From the NCBI GenBank assembly GCA_052168355.1, contig JBQLZQ010000022.1, forward strand, positions 1 to 64,000: a DNA stretch of 64,000 nt, given 5' to 3'. The DNA is from JBQLZQ01 sp052168355. Its GTDB lineage: Bacteria > Pseudomonadota > Alphaproteobacteria > DSM-16000 > Inquilinaceae. Every line of letters begins with the position of its first letter. Position 1 is the stretch's first letter. The notes beneath the pieces were generated by a model. That model searched no databases and was not told the DNA's origin. It worked only from the letters and a program-made list of their open reading frames with translations. This document shows positions 51,086 to 59,073 of the stretch, in pieces. A program made the translations under genes and the position numbers.

Positions 51086-52108
51086 TCAATCCGTCTTGGC
51101 GCCGTTTTCCCGGAGCACCTGCGCATAGACGTTGACCACCAGGGCCAGCAGCAGGATCAGGCCGCGGATCAGGATCTTGAGGAAGCTGTCGATCTGGATA
51201 TGGTCCAGGCCGTTGTTCAGCACGCCGAGAACCAGCAGCCCGATGATGGTGTTGCCGATGCCCCCCCGGCCGCCGAACAGGCTGGTTCCGCCGACCACGA
51301 CGGCGGCGATGGCGTCCAGAAGGAACGTATCGAACTGGTTCTGCTGGGCCGAGCCGAAATAGGCCACGCCCAACATGCCGGCGATCCCCGAGCACATGGC
51401 CGAAATGATCAACACGGCGGCGATGATCATCTTGACGTTGACGCCGGAATACTCGGCGGCCTCGCGGTTTCCCCCGACCATGTAGACGTAACGCCCGAAG
51501 CGCGTGTAGGTCAGCACGAAATGGGATACCGCCAGGAAGAGCAGGCAGACGATGATCGTCCAGCGGACGCCGAAGATCGACCCCGACCCCAGGAAGGTCA
51601 CGATGTCGGGGTACGAATAGGCGATCTGGCCGCGCACCAGCAGTGCCGACACGCCGTTGGCGATCTGCATGACGGCCAGTGTCATGATGAAGGACGGAAT
51701 GCCGATGCGCGTCACGCCAAACGCCGTCAGGGCGCCGAAGGCAAAGGCGCTGGCCAGGGTCAGGACCACGGCCAGGATCCCGTTGAGCGGCAGGTTGGCG
51801 ATATTCACATAGTCCGGCTGGAGCGTGAAATAGGCCACCGTGATGCCGATCGCGTTGGCGATGGCGGCGACCGAAAGGTCGATCTCGGCCGTCAGGATCA
51901 CAAAGGTCAGCCCGACCGCGATGATCCCCGTCAGCGACACCTGGGACAGGATGTTCATCGCGTTGCGGAAAGTGAAGAACGACGAACTGGCCATCGAAAA
52001 GAAGATGATCAGCACCAGAAGCGTGAAGACCGGCGCGATGTTGCGCAGCTGGTCGGCGAGAAAAGGGCGCAGGCGGCCGCCTGATCTCACGTCTTCGCTG
52101 TTATCCAC
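51086..52108 (-). CDS. Sugar-type ABC transporter permease (RbsC-like)
   Basis: Inner-membrane permease of 340 residues with the family signature GLTFVILTAEIDLSVAAIANAIGITVAYF near residue 65 and the C-terminal AAVVVGGTSLFGGRGGIGNTIIGLLVLGVLNNGLDHI. It is the only permease of the second sugar-type importer, so it should homodimerise as in ribose systems. The matching ATPase and binding-protein genes lie upstream (54.5-53.0 kb), but soxR and a divergent small gene stand between them and this gene; soxR ends 40 bases before it. It may be transcribed from the soxR promoter. Confidence 0.9.
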   Translation of the reverse strand: MDNSEDVRSGGRLRPFLADQLRNIAPVFTLLVLIIFFSMASSSFFTFRNAMNILSQVSLTGIIAVGLTFVILTAEIDLSVAAIANAIGITVAYFTLQPDYVNIANLPLNGILAVVLTLASAFAFGALTAFGVTRIGIPSFIMTLAVMQIANGVSALLVRGQIAYSYPDIVTFLGSGSIFGVRWTIIVCLLFLAVSHFVLTYTRFGRYVYMVGGNREAAEYSGVNVKMIIAAVLIISAMCSGIAGMLGVAYFGSAQQNQFDTFLLDAIAAVVVGGTSLFGGRGGIGNTIIGLLVLGVLNNGLDHIQIDSFLKILIRGLILLLALVVNVYAQVLRENGAKTD

Positions 52109-52148
52109 GGCAATCGTTCCTGTTCAGTCGGAAGGTCTCGTTGAACTT

Positions 52149-52610
52149 TCAAGAGTTTGAAAACAGATCATTTTTGAACCAGCGGCGTGGCCCGCTTCCC
52201 TCACGGCCCAACTGGTCCTGGGGATTGTAGAGAGGACACTTGGCAAGCGAGAGGCAGCCGCATCCGATGCAGTGGTTGAGCTGCGTTTGGAGCAGTCTCA
52301 AAAGCCGGATGCGTTCTTCCAGGGCATCGCTCCATGACCGCGACATCCGGTCCCACTCCCGCGCCGACAGCTTCTTGTCCTTCGGCAGCGTCGCCAGTGT
52401 TCGCTTGATGTCCGCCAGGCTGAGACCGACCGACTGCGCCACTTTTATCACCGCCACGTACCGTAGCATCAGCCGATCGTAGCGCCGGTGATTGGCCGAA
52501 TTCCGCCAGCCCCGGATCAGACCCTCCGACTCGTAGAAATGAAGCGTCGACACCGGAACGCCCGACCGTTCGGAAAGCTGCCCCACGCTTAACTCCTTGG
52601 AGATGCTCAC
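52149..52610 (-). CDS. soxR: Redox-sensitive MerR-family regulator SoxR
   Basis: Protein of 153 residues. The N-terminal MerR winged helix (LSVGQLSERSGVPVSTLHFYESEGLI) is followed by a dimerisation helix and the [2Fe-2S] site with exact SoxR spacing: Cys114, Cys117, Cys119 and Cys125 in CIGCGCLSLAKC. SoxR is activated by oxidation of this cluster by redox-cycling compounds. It starts with GTG at 52610. A near-perfect SoxR box lies upstream, oriented toward the divergent small gene. There is no soxS, as in most non-enteric bacteria, so SoxR should act directly on targets. Confidence 0.96.
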   Translation of the reverse strand: MSISKELSVGQLSERSGVPVSTLHFYESEGLIRGWRNSANHRRYDRLMLRYVAVIKVAQSVGLSLADIKRTLATLPKDKKLSAREWDRMSRSWSDALEERIRLLRLLQTQLNHCIGCGCLSLAKCPLYNPQDQLGREGSGPRRWFKNDLFSNS

Positions 52611-52620
52611 AACCTTTTCC

Positions 52621-52651
52621 TTGACCTCAAGTTTACTCGAGGTTTTAGCCT
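52621..52651 (+). promoter_or_regulatory. SoxR-dependent promoter with SoxR box
   Basis: The SoxR box CCTCAAGTTTACTCGAGG (52625-52642) differs from the E. coli soxS box CCTCAAGTTAACTTGAGG at two positions. As in soxS, its first two bases are the end of the -35 element TTGACC (52621-52626), and a 19-base spacer leads to the -10 candidate TAGCCT (52646-52651). The overlong 19-base spacer is the hallmark of MerR-type activation. Orientation is rightward, toward the small gene. Confidence 0.85.
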
Positions 52652-52665
52652 AACCGGGATCGGCA

Positions 52666-52917
52666 ATGGCGACAAGATCGGCGAGAACCGAGATGACCGG
52701 CATTCACCCAAGGCGACGACCGCTCCCGTTCACGCGCCTCCTCCCCGCATGGTTGGGGGTCCTTCTTTTCGGACGGGCCAGGAAGGACCGACGAAAGGCC
52801 TATCCGCCGATCGACTCGCACCTGCTTTCAAGGCACCTGGCACGGGACGTCGGTTTGGCGCGGGACGCCGAACTCCGCCGCGTTCTCGAGGAACGGCGCC
52901 GATACCGCGACCTGTAG
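52666..52917 (+). CDS. Small DUF1127-like protein, predicted SoxR target
   Basis: Basic protein of up to 83 residues with one possible hydrophobic stretch (LLPAWLGVLLFG) and a C-terminal arginine-rich helix, SHLLSRHLARDVGLARDAELRRV, resembling the DUF1127 pattern (D-x-x-L-x-R-D-I-G-L). The ATG at 52666 lies only about 8 bases after the predicted SoxR-dependent start site, so it would be almost leaderless. An ATG at 52693 gives 74 residues and a normal 35-base leader. It is transcribed away from soxR and converges on the ABC ATPase gene. The function is unknown; a redox-stress regulatory or RNA-binding role is inference. Confidence 0.65.
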   Translation: MATRSARTEMTGIHPRRRPLPFTRLLPAWLGVLLFGRARKDRRKAYPPIDSHLLSRHLARDVGLARDAELRRVLEERRRYRDL

Positions 52918-52955
52918 GGCACCGCCCCACGGATGCTGTCGAACCGTGTGGGGGT

Positions 52956-54476
52956 TTACGCCGCGGCAAGGAGATCGGACTTCTCAATGCGCCCGGAGGA
53001 AAACTCCCGCTTGATGACGCCCTTCTTCATGACCGCCACGCGGTCGGCCAGGGTCAGGATCGTCTCGGGCTCCGTCGAGAGAACAAGGATGGCGACCCCT
53101 CGGTCGCGCAGCGATTTGAGGATGCGGATGACATCCTCCTTGGCGCCCACATCCATGCCGCGAGTCGGTTCCGACAGGATGAGGACCTTGGGAAGATGCG
53201 TCAGCCACTTCGACAGCGCCACCTTCTGCTGATTTCCGCCGGACAGGGATCCCAGCAGGATGTCGGGCCGGGGTGGACGGATCTGGAGATCGGCGGCGTG
53301 GCGCCGGGCGATCTCGCGCTCCTTCGACGGCTTGAGCATCACGCGGTGGATCCGGTCGAGGATGGCGATGGACACGTTCTTGTAGACCGGTTCGGTCCGG
53401 AACAGCATCATCCGCCTGTTTTCCGGCAGAAAGGCGATGCCCGCCCGTCGCGCCGCCGCGGTCGACCGCAGCCGCACGGTCCTGCCGTCCAGGGACAGGG
53501 TGCCGTGGGTCAGGGGAAGCTTGCCGAACAGCGCCCGCGCCAGTTCCACCTGGCCGCATCCCATAAAGCCGTAGACGCCGGTGATCTCCCCGGCCCGCAG
53601 CGCGATGGAAAACCGGTCGCCGGCGCGGCCGAGGCTTGCGTCGTGCACGGCCATGACCACCGGCCGGCTGTCGTCGCCGGTGAGATTGGCGACCTCCCCC
53701 ATATGCAGTTCGGCGGAGCGCCGGCCGATCATGTGGCCGATCAGGGAATCCTTGTCCAAGTTGGTCACCGACTCGGTGATCACCTTGTGGCCGTTGCGAA
53801 ACACCGTGACGCGGTCGGACACGGCCAGCACATCGTCGAGAAAATGGGAAATGAAGACGACGCTGCGCCCTTCCTCGCGCAGCTTGCGCAGGACGCCGAA
53901 CAGCCGCGCCACCTCCGGCGGCGACAGGGCCGAGGTGGGTTCGTCCAGGATCAGGATCCGGGCACCCGAGAACAGCACCCGCGACAGTTCGACAAGCTGC
54001 TGCAGGCCGACCGGCAGGGCCCCCATCCGGGTCCGCGGATCGATGTCCAGGCCAAGGCTGGAGATCAGCCGCCGCGCGTCCCTGTTCATCCGCGCCCAAT
54101 CGATGGTGCCCAGCGGCGTCACCGGATGGGCGCCGAGAAACACATTCTCCGCCACCGTCAGGTCGGACACGACGGACAGTTCCTGATGCACCATGCCCAC
54201 GCCCTGGTCGAGCGCGTCGCGGGGCGAATGCAGCCGCACCGCGCGCCCGTCGATTCGCATGGTCCCTTCATACTGGGTGTGTACGCCGGCGATGATCTTC
54301 ATGGTCGTCGACTTGCCGGCGCCGTTCTCGCCCACCAGACCGTGGATCTCGCCCCGGCGCAACGTGAAGTCGACGTCGCGCAACGCCGCCACGCCGCCGA
54401 ACGATTTCGAGATGCCGACAAGATCGAGCAGGGGCGCTTCCACGCCCCCGCTCGGATCCGGTGTCCCGGTCGTCAT
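52956..54476 (-). CDS. Sugar-type ABC transporter ATPase (double domain)
   Basis: Tandem ATPase of 506 residues of the RbsA type. Domain 1 has Walker A GENGAGKST near residue 53 and MGALPVGLQQLVELSRVLF, with Walker B ILILDEPTSAL. Domain 2 has a degenerate Walker A (GFMGCGQVEL), LSGGNQQKVALSKWL and VLILSEPTRGMDVGAK. It lies 25 bases after the binding-protein gene. The permease that completes the system is separated from it by the soxR unit. Length equals the other sugar-type ATPase in the window, but the two are clearly different proteins. Confidence 0.93.
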   Translation of the reverse strand: MTTGTPDPSGGVEAPLLDLVGISKSFGGVAALRDVDFTLRRGEIHGLVGENGAGKSTTMKIIAGVHTQYEGTMRIDGRAVRLHSPRDALDQGVGMVHQELSVVSDLTVAENVFLGAHPVTPLGTIDWARMNRDARRLISSLGLDIDPRTRMGALPVGLQQLVELSRVLFSGARILILDEPTSALSPPEVARLFGVLRKLREEGRSVVFISHFLDDVLAVSDRVTVFRNGHKVITESVTNLDKDSLIGHMIGRRSAELHMGEVANLTGDDSRPVVMAVHDASLGRAGDRFSIALRAGEITGVYGFMGCGQVELARALFGKLPLTHGTLSLDGRTVRLRSTAAARRAGIAFLPENRRMMLFRTEPVYKNVSIAILDRIHRVMLKPSKEREIARRHAADLQIRPPRPDILLGSLSGGNQQKVALSKWLTHLPKVLILSEPTRGMDVGAKEDVIRILKSLRDRGVAILVLSTEPETILTLADRVAVMKKGVIKREFSSGRIEKSDLLAAA

Positions 54477-54501
54477 GCGCCGACGGTACGAACGCCGACG
54501 G

Positions 54502-55557
54502 TCAGATCAGGAAATGCTTCTGCAGCCACAAATGACCGGGTGCCGTTTCCTGGGTGATGACCGGGCCGTCGGCCAGGATGTAGGCGGGAATGTCGGTCCC
54601 CGCCTTCTCGCCCCCGGCCACCGCCGCAACGCCCGCCGCCACGGCCCAGCCGTGGATCCGGCAGGACGGATTGCGCACCGTGGCCAGCATCCGTCCGTCC
54701 AGAACCGCATTGACCGCCGGCGGCATGGCATCGACGCCGCCGATGATGATGTCCGTCCGGTTTTTCGACCTCATGACGTTGTGGGCGGCAAGCGCCATGT
54801 CGTCATTGTGGAAAAAAGCAGCGGCGATGTCGGCGTTCTGGGTCAGGACCGAATCCCAGATGCGTGCCACCTTGGTCACGTCCCAATCGGCCGGCTGTTC
54901 ATCGACGACCACGACGTTGGGATAGGACGCCAGAACCTGCTGGAACCCCTTGGCCCGGCCTTGAGCGCCGGAGTGACCGAGCGCGCCCTGGGTCATGACC
55001 ACGCGGCCCTCGCCGTTGATGGCGCTCATCAACTGCTGGGTGACCACCGACCCCATCATGACATTGTCGGGGGCGATGAAGGTGTGGATGGCGATGGTGC
55101 CCGGCGGCGCGATCAACGTGTCCATGGCGATGACCGGGATGCCGGCATCGATCATCCTGTTGACGGGATCCGTCAGCGTGCCAATGCCAAAGCTCTGGAT
55201 GGCCACGAAATCCCAGTCCTGAGACGCCATGTTGTCGATCGACGCGCGCTGCTTGGTGGACGAAAGCTCGCCGTCGAACCAGGTGACCTCCACATTCATC
55301 AGGGCGCCCCAGGCCTCGGCCGCCTGCTTGCCCTGGGCGCACCAGGTGGCCTGAAGCCCCGCGTTGGAGAACGCCGCCCTCAGCGGTCTCTCGGACTTCT
55401 TGAGTTCCTGCGCCATCGCGGGATCGAACCCGGCGCTGGCGAAAAGGGCCGCGCCCAGGGCCGTGGCACCCACGGTGCGAAACACATCGCGGCGGGTCGC
55501 GCCCTGCGCGGCGATTTCGTTCAGGGCGTCGCTGTTGTTCGTCGGTTTCTGTGTCAT
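54502..55557 (-). CDS. Sugar-type ABC transporter substrate-binding protein
   Basis: Periplasmic binding protein of 351 residues (family 1/4 fold). An unusually long N terminus precedes a twin-arginine-like signal (ATRRDVFRTVGATALGAALFASAG, cleavage near residue 48). The mature part begins RPLRAAFSNAGLQATWCAQGKQAAEAWG and contains DFVAIQSFGIGTLTDPVNRMIDAGIPVIAMD, the hinge pattern of ribose-type proteins. It is the first gene of the importer. The ligand is unknown. A palindrome of LacI-operator type lies 147 bases upstream. Confidence 0.88.
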   Translation of the reverse strand: MTQKPTNNSDALNEIAAQGATRRDVFRTVGATALGAALFASAGFDPAMAQELKKSERPLRAAFSNAGLQATWCAQGKQAAEAWGALMNVEVTWFDGELSSTKQRASIDNMASQDWDFVAIQSFGIGTLTDPVNRMIDAGIPVIAMDTLIAPPGTIAIHTFIAPDNVMMGSVVTQQLMSAINGEGRVVMTQGALGHSGAQGRAKGFQQVLASYPNVVVVDEQPADWDVTKVARIWDSVLTQNADIAAAFFHNDDMALAAHNVMRSKNRTDIIIGGVDAMPPAVNAVLDGRMLATVRNPSCRIHGWAVAAGVAAVAGGEKAGTDIPAYILADGPVITQETAPGHLWLQKHFLI

Positions 55558-55703
55558 CGCGCGCTCACCGTTTCTCAGAAATGGAAACGATAGCGGCGCG
55601 GCGGACGCAATACCGTCCTGGCGATCTTAGATCCATAACTACCTCCCACAATGGAATTACTGGGTTATTTCTACCCTTTGTTCTGGTGAGTCAAACGACC
55701 ACC

Positions 55704-55715
55704 TAAATCCATTTA
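55704..55715. promoter_or_regulatory. LacI-type operator-like palindrome
   Basis: TAAATCCATTTA is a perfect dyad (TAAAT/ATTTA around CC) in the divergent region, 147 bases upstream of the sugar-binding-protein start and 211 bases upstream of ugpB. It is related to the TAAATCGTTTA dyads at 41670 and 60202. Confidence 0.4.
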
Positions 55716-55769
55716 AACATCGCCCTCACCGGGGGTCAACGCGGATGTGGGAGCCAAGACCCCGTCCCG

Positions 55770-55798
55770 CTGTCATCGAATGTTCCTGGAAGCGTCAT
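55770..55798 (+). promoter_or_regulatory. Possible Pho box upstream of ugpB
   Basis: CTGTCAT (55770-55776) matches the PhoB half-site exactly, and GCGTCAT (55792-55798) matches it at 5 of 7 positions two 11-base periods later. The intervening repeat (TGTTCCT) is weak. PhoB control of ugp operons is well known, so the site is plausible but not strong. Confidence 0.35.
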
Positions 55799-55925
55799 GG
55801 ATGTGACCCTGGTCGCCACTAATGCTGGCGTCCTGGCCTTCGCTCCGCCGCGCCCTCGGGCAAGCGGAGTCAAGGCGGGTTGAGCCGCTGCTCAGCACAG
55901 TCAACGAGAATGGGGACCATCGACG

Positions 55926-57227
55926 ATGATCAAGCGTATCCTTATGGCCGGCGCCGCCATGGCCGTCACCGCCGGCGCGGCCCATGGCCAAACAGAGACC
56001 ACCCTGTGGCACGCCATGGGTGGAGCGCTGGGCGAGGCCGTCAACGCCATCGCAACAGACTACAACGCCGCCCAGGATCAGTGCTCCCTGGCGCCGATCT
56101 ACAAGGGCACCTACGAGGAAACGATGACGGCGGGGATCGCGGCGTTCCGGGCCGGCGAACAGCCGCACATCATCCAGATCTTCGATGCCGGCGCCGCCAC
56201 CATCATCAATGCCAAGGGCGCGACCTACCCGGTCTCCGATCTGATGCCCGAGCACGGCGTGGCGTTCGACGGGGATGACTATATTTCCGGCGTGCGGAAC
56301 TTCTACGCCGACCAGAACGGCAACATGATCGGCATGCCGTTCAATTCCTCCACCCCCATCCTGTACTACAACGTCGCCGCCCTCGAGGCCGCCGGTGTCG
56401 AGCCGCCGACGACCTGGGAAGAGTTCGAGACCATGGCGCCAAGGCTAAAGGAAGCCGGGTTCGTGCCGCTGGCACAGTCGCACCTGCCCTGGATCTTCTC
56501 GGAAAACTTCCATTCCCGGCACAACATTCCCCTGTCCGACGCCAGCAACGGCTTCGAGGGCATGCCGACCCAGATCAACTACAACAACGACGATCTGAAG
56601 TTTCATTTCTCCAAGCTTAAGGAATGGAAGGACGACGGGCTGTTCGGGTTCTACGGCACTGCCTGGAGCGATAACGAATCGGCCTTCACCAACGGCGAGG
56701 TCGCCATGTGGCTTGGCTCTTCGGGATCCTTCGGCGGTCTCAAACAGACGGCAGATTTCGAATTTTCGACCACCTATCTGCCCTACTGGGAGCAGGTGAC
56801 GGCCGAACCGACCAACACCTTCATCGGCGGGGCCGCGCTGTTCGCCTTCAACGGCCACGAAGACGCCGACTATGCCTGCGTCGCCAGCTTCTTCGAGCAC
56901 CTGACCCTGCCCGAGACGCAGGTCAAGTGGCACAAGGATACCGGCTATGTGCCGATCACCCTGGCCGCCTACGAGCTGGCCAGGGAACAGGGTTATTACG
57001 AGGAGGAGCCGGCGGCCGAGACCGGCATCCGGCAGCTCAATCTGGACGGCGGCGAATGGTCGAAGGGCTATCGCCTGGGTTTCTACGTCCAGATCCGCGA
57101 GATCATGAACCAGCAGTACGAAAAGCTGCTCAACGGCGACGTCTCCGTCGACGAGGCGTTCCAGACCATCGAGACGGAAAGCAACACGCTGCTCGACCGG
57201 TTCCGCCGGACGATGGGCGAATCCTGA
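55926..57227 (+). CDS. ugpB: Glycerol-3-phosphate ABC transporter binding protein UgpB
   Basis: Periplasmic binding protein of 433 residues (SBP family 1). A Sec signal (MIKRILMAGAAMAVTAGAAHG) ends at about residue 21. The mature protein begins TETTLWHAMGGALGEAVNAI and includes IPLSDASNGFEG and TTYLPYWEQV, as in UgpB, which binds sn-glycerol-3-phosphate or its diesters. It opens the ugpBAEC operon. Two GC hairpins follow its stop and may keep its message level above that of the membrane subunits. Confidence 0.93.
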   Translation: MIKRILMAGAAMAVTAGAAHGQTETTLWHAMGGALGEAVNAIATDYNAAQDQCSLAPIYKGTYEETMTAGIAAFRAGEQPHIIQIFDAGAATIINAKGATYPVSDLMPEHGVAFDGDDYISGVRNFYADQNGNMIGMPFNSSTPILYYNVAALEAAGVEPPTTWEEFETMAPRLKEAGFVPLAQSHLPWIFSENFHSRHNIPLSDASNGFEGMPTQINYNNDDLKFHFSKLKEWKDDGLFGFYGTAWSDNESAFTNGEVAMWLGSSGSFGGLKQTADFEFSTTYLPYWEQVTAEPTNTFIGGAALFAFNGHEDADYACVASFFEHLTLPETQVKWHKDTGYVPITLAAYELAREQGYYEEEPAAETGIRQLNLDGGEWSKGYRLGFYVQIREIMNQQYEKLLNGDVSVDEAFQTIETESNTLLDRFRRTMGES

Positions 57228-57287
57228 CCCGGCACGGCCCGCTGCCGGGCTTCCGGATTATCGGCACGGGGCCTCGCCCGAGGCCCC
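57228..57287 (+). terminator. Two hairpins between ugpB and ugpA
   Basis: CCCGGCA (57228-57234) pairs with TGCCGGG (57243-57249). GGGGCCTCG (57268-57276) pairs with CGAGGCCCC (57279-57287) with only two unpaired bases formally left, in practice a short loop. There is no T run, so they probably act as 3'-end stabilisers after processing or as partial stops that favour ugpB. Confidence 0.55.
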
Positions 57288-57326
57288 GCGCCCCGTCATT
57301 CCCGCCGCGAGAATAGCTTCGTCTCC

Positions 57327-58208
57327 GTGAAACGCGCCCACTTCTCCTCGCCCGCCCTGGCCTATGCGCTGCTGCTGCCGCAGATGGCGATCATCGCCAT
57401 CTTCTTTTTCTGGCCGGCGGCCCAGGCGATCTATTTCTCCTTCATGCTGGAAGACCCGTTCGGGTTTTCCAGCACCTTCGTCGGGCTGGAAAACTACGCC
57501 AGGCTGTTCACCTCCAGCGCCTATCTTCAGTCGGCCCTGTTCACGCTGGTCTTTTCGGCCCTGATCGCGTTCTTCTCACTGGCCATCGCGCTGCTGCTGG
57601 CGGTCAAGGCCAACGCGGTGGTCCGCGGGGCCAGCACCTACAAGACGCTGCTCATGTGGGTCTATGCGGTGGCGCCGGCCGTGGCCGGGGCCATGGGCGT
57701 GTTCCTGTTCGACCGCAATTTCGGCCCGCTACACGCGTTCTTCAATCAGCTCGGCGGCGGCTTCAACCCGCAGACCGATGCGCTCGACGCCACCCTCATG
57801 CTGGCGCTGGTGGCCGTGTGGAAGCAGGTCCCGGTCAATTTCATCTTCTTCCTGTCGGGACTGCAGGGCGTGCCCAAATCGGTGCGCGAGGCCGCGGCGA
57901 TCGACTGCCGCTCCGACACGCGCCGGTTCTGGACCGTGGTCTTCCCGCTGCTGGCGCCGACCTCGTTCTTCCTGCTGATCATCAACATCACCTACGCCTT
58001 TTTCGATACCTTCGGCATCGTCGACACCATGACCAGCGGCCGGCCCGGCGGTGCCACCGCCACCCTGGTCTACAAGGTCTATCAGGACGGGTTCCTGGGC
58101 GCCGACCTGGGCGGGTCGTCGGCCCAGTCGGTGGTGCTGATGATCGTCGTGCTGCTGCTGACGATGGTTCAGTTCCGGCTGATCGAAAAACGCATTCACT
58201 ACAGCTAG
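57327..58208 (+). CDS. ugpA: Glycerol-3-phosphate ABC transporter permease UgpA
   Basis: Inner-membrane permease of 293 residues with six membrane segments, beginning YALLLPQMAIIAIFFFWPAAQAIYFSF. The EAA loop reads KSVREAAAIDCRSDTRRFWTVVFPLLAP. It starts with GTG 99 bases after ugpB, across two hairpins, and is followed by ugpE after 17 bases. Length and loop pattern are canonical for UgpA. Confidence 0.93.
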   Translation: MKRAHFSSPALAYALLLPQMAIIAIFFFWPAAQAIYFSFMLEDPFGFSSTFVGLENYARLFTSSAYLQSALFTLVFSALIAFFSLAIALLLAVKANAVVRGASTYKTLLMWVYAVAPAVAGAMGVFLFDRNFGPLHAFFNQLGGGFNPQTDALDATLMLALVAVWKQVPVNFIFFLSGLQGVPKSVREAAAIDCRSDTRRFWTVVFPLLAPTSFFLLIINITYAFFDTFGIVDTMTSGRPGGATATLVYKVYQDGFLGADLGGSSAQSVVLMIVVLLLTMVQFRLIEKRIHYS

Positions 58209-58225
58209 GGCAGGACACCATCGTC

Positions 58226-59071
58226 ATGAAGCCGGCCGTTATCGTGAACCATGCGATCCTGATCGCCGGCGCGCTGCTGATGGTCGGGCCCATCGTCGTG
58301 GTGTTCCTGTCGTCGACCCATTCCGCCACGACGATCGCGTCCGACGGTCTCCAGTTCACCTGGGGCGACGGGTTCTGGGACACCTATGTGGGGGTGCTGA
58401 CCGATCGAACCGGCTTCACCGAAACCATCAGCGCCGGACGGATGCTGATCAATTCGACCATCCTGGGGCTGGGGTTTTCCATCGGCAAGATCGTCATCGC
58501 CATGATCGCCGCCTATGCCTTGGTCTACTTTCGCATTCCCTTCGGCACGCTGATTTTCTGGCTGATCTTCTCGACCCTGCTGCTGCCGTTGGAAGTGCGC
58601 ATCATCCCTTCCTACGCGGTGGTGGCGGGCATGGGGATGCTGAACAGCTATATCGGGCTGATCGTGCCGCTGATCGCATCGGCGACCGGCACCTTCTTCT
58701 TCCGTCAGTTCTTCAAATCGGTGCCCGACGAACTGCTGGAGGCCGCCCGCATCGACGGGGCCGGACCGTTCCGGTTCTTCATCGACGTTCTGCTGCCGCT
58801 GTCGCGCACCATGATCGCGGCGATCTTCATCATCATGTTCGTCTATGGCTGGAACCAGTACCTCTGGCCCCTGCTGATGACCACGGAGGAGAGGTACTAC
58901 ACGATCGTCATGGGTATCAAACAGTCGCTGGGCGGGCTCGAGGTCGGGGGAATCATCCCCGACTACAACAAGTCGTTCGCCCTTTCGATCCTGGCCATGC
59001 TGCCGCCGGTGCTGATCGTGGTGTTCTTCCAACGATGGTTCGTCCGGGGCCTGGTCGAAACGGAGAAGTAA
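58226..59071 (+). CDS. ugpE: Glycerol-3-phosphate ABC transporter permease UgpE
   Basis: Inner-membrane permease of 281 residues with six membrane segments. The EAA loop is PDELLEAARIDGAGPFRFFIDVLLPLSR, and the C-terminal WNQYLWPLLMTTEERYYTIVMGIKQS matches UgpE. The start at 58226 gives the usual short N terminus (MKPAVIVNHAILIAGALLMV). It lies 17 bases after ugpA and 2 bases before ugpC. Confidence 0.93.
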   Translation: MKPAVIVNHAILIAGALLMVGPIVVVFLSSTHSATTIASDGLQFTWGDGFWDTYVGVLTDRTGFTETISAGRMLINSTILGLGFSIGKIVIAMIAAYALVYFRIPFGTLIFWLIFSTLLLPLEVRIIPSYAVVAGMGMLNSYIGLIVPLIASATGTFFFRQFFKSVPDELLEAARIDGAGPFRFFIDVLLPLSRTMIAAIFIIMFVYGWNQYLWPLLMTTEERYYTIVMGIKQSLGGLEVGGIIPDYNKSFALSILAMLPPVLIVVFFQRWFVRGLVETEK

Positions 59072-59073
59072 AC

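Larger units (their letters stand above)
55558..55925. other. Divergent promoter region between two ABC operons
   Basis: These 368 bases separate the binding-protein gene (minus) from ugpB (plus) and must hold both promoters. They contain an AT-rich central part (55625-55720), the TAAAT-CC-ATTTA dyad and a possible Pho box, annotated separately. I see no supported gene. Confidence 0.6.
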
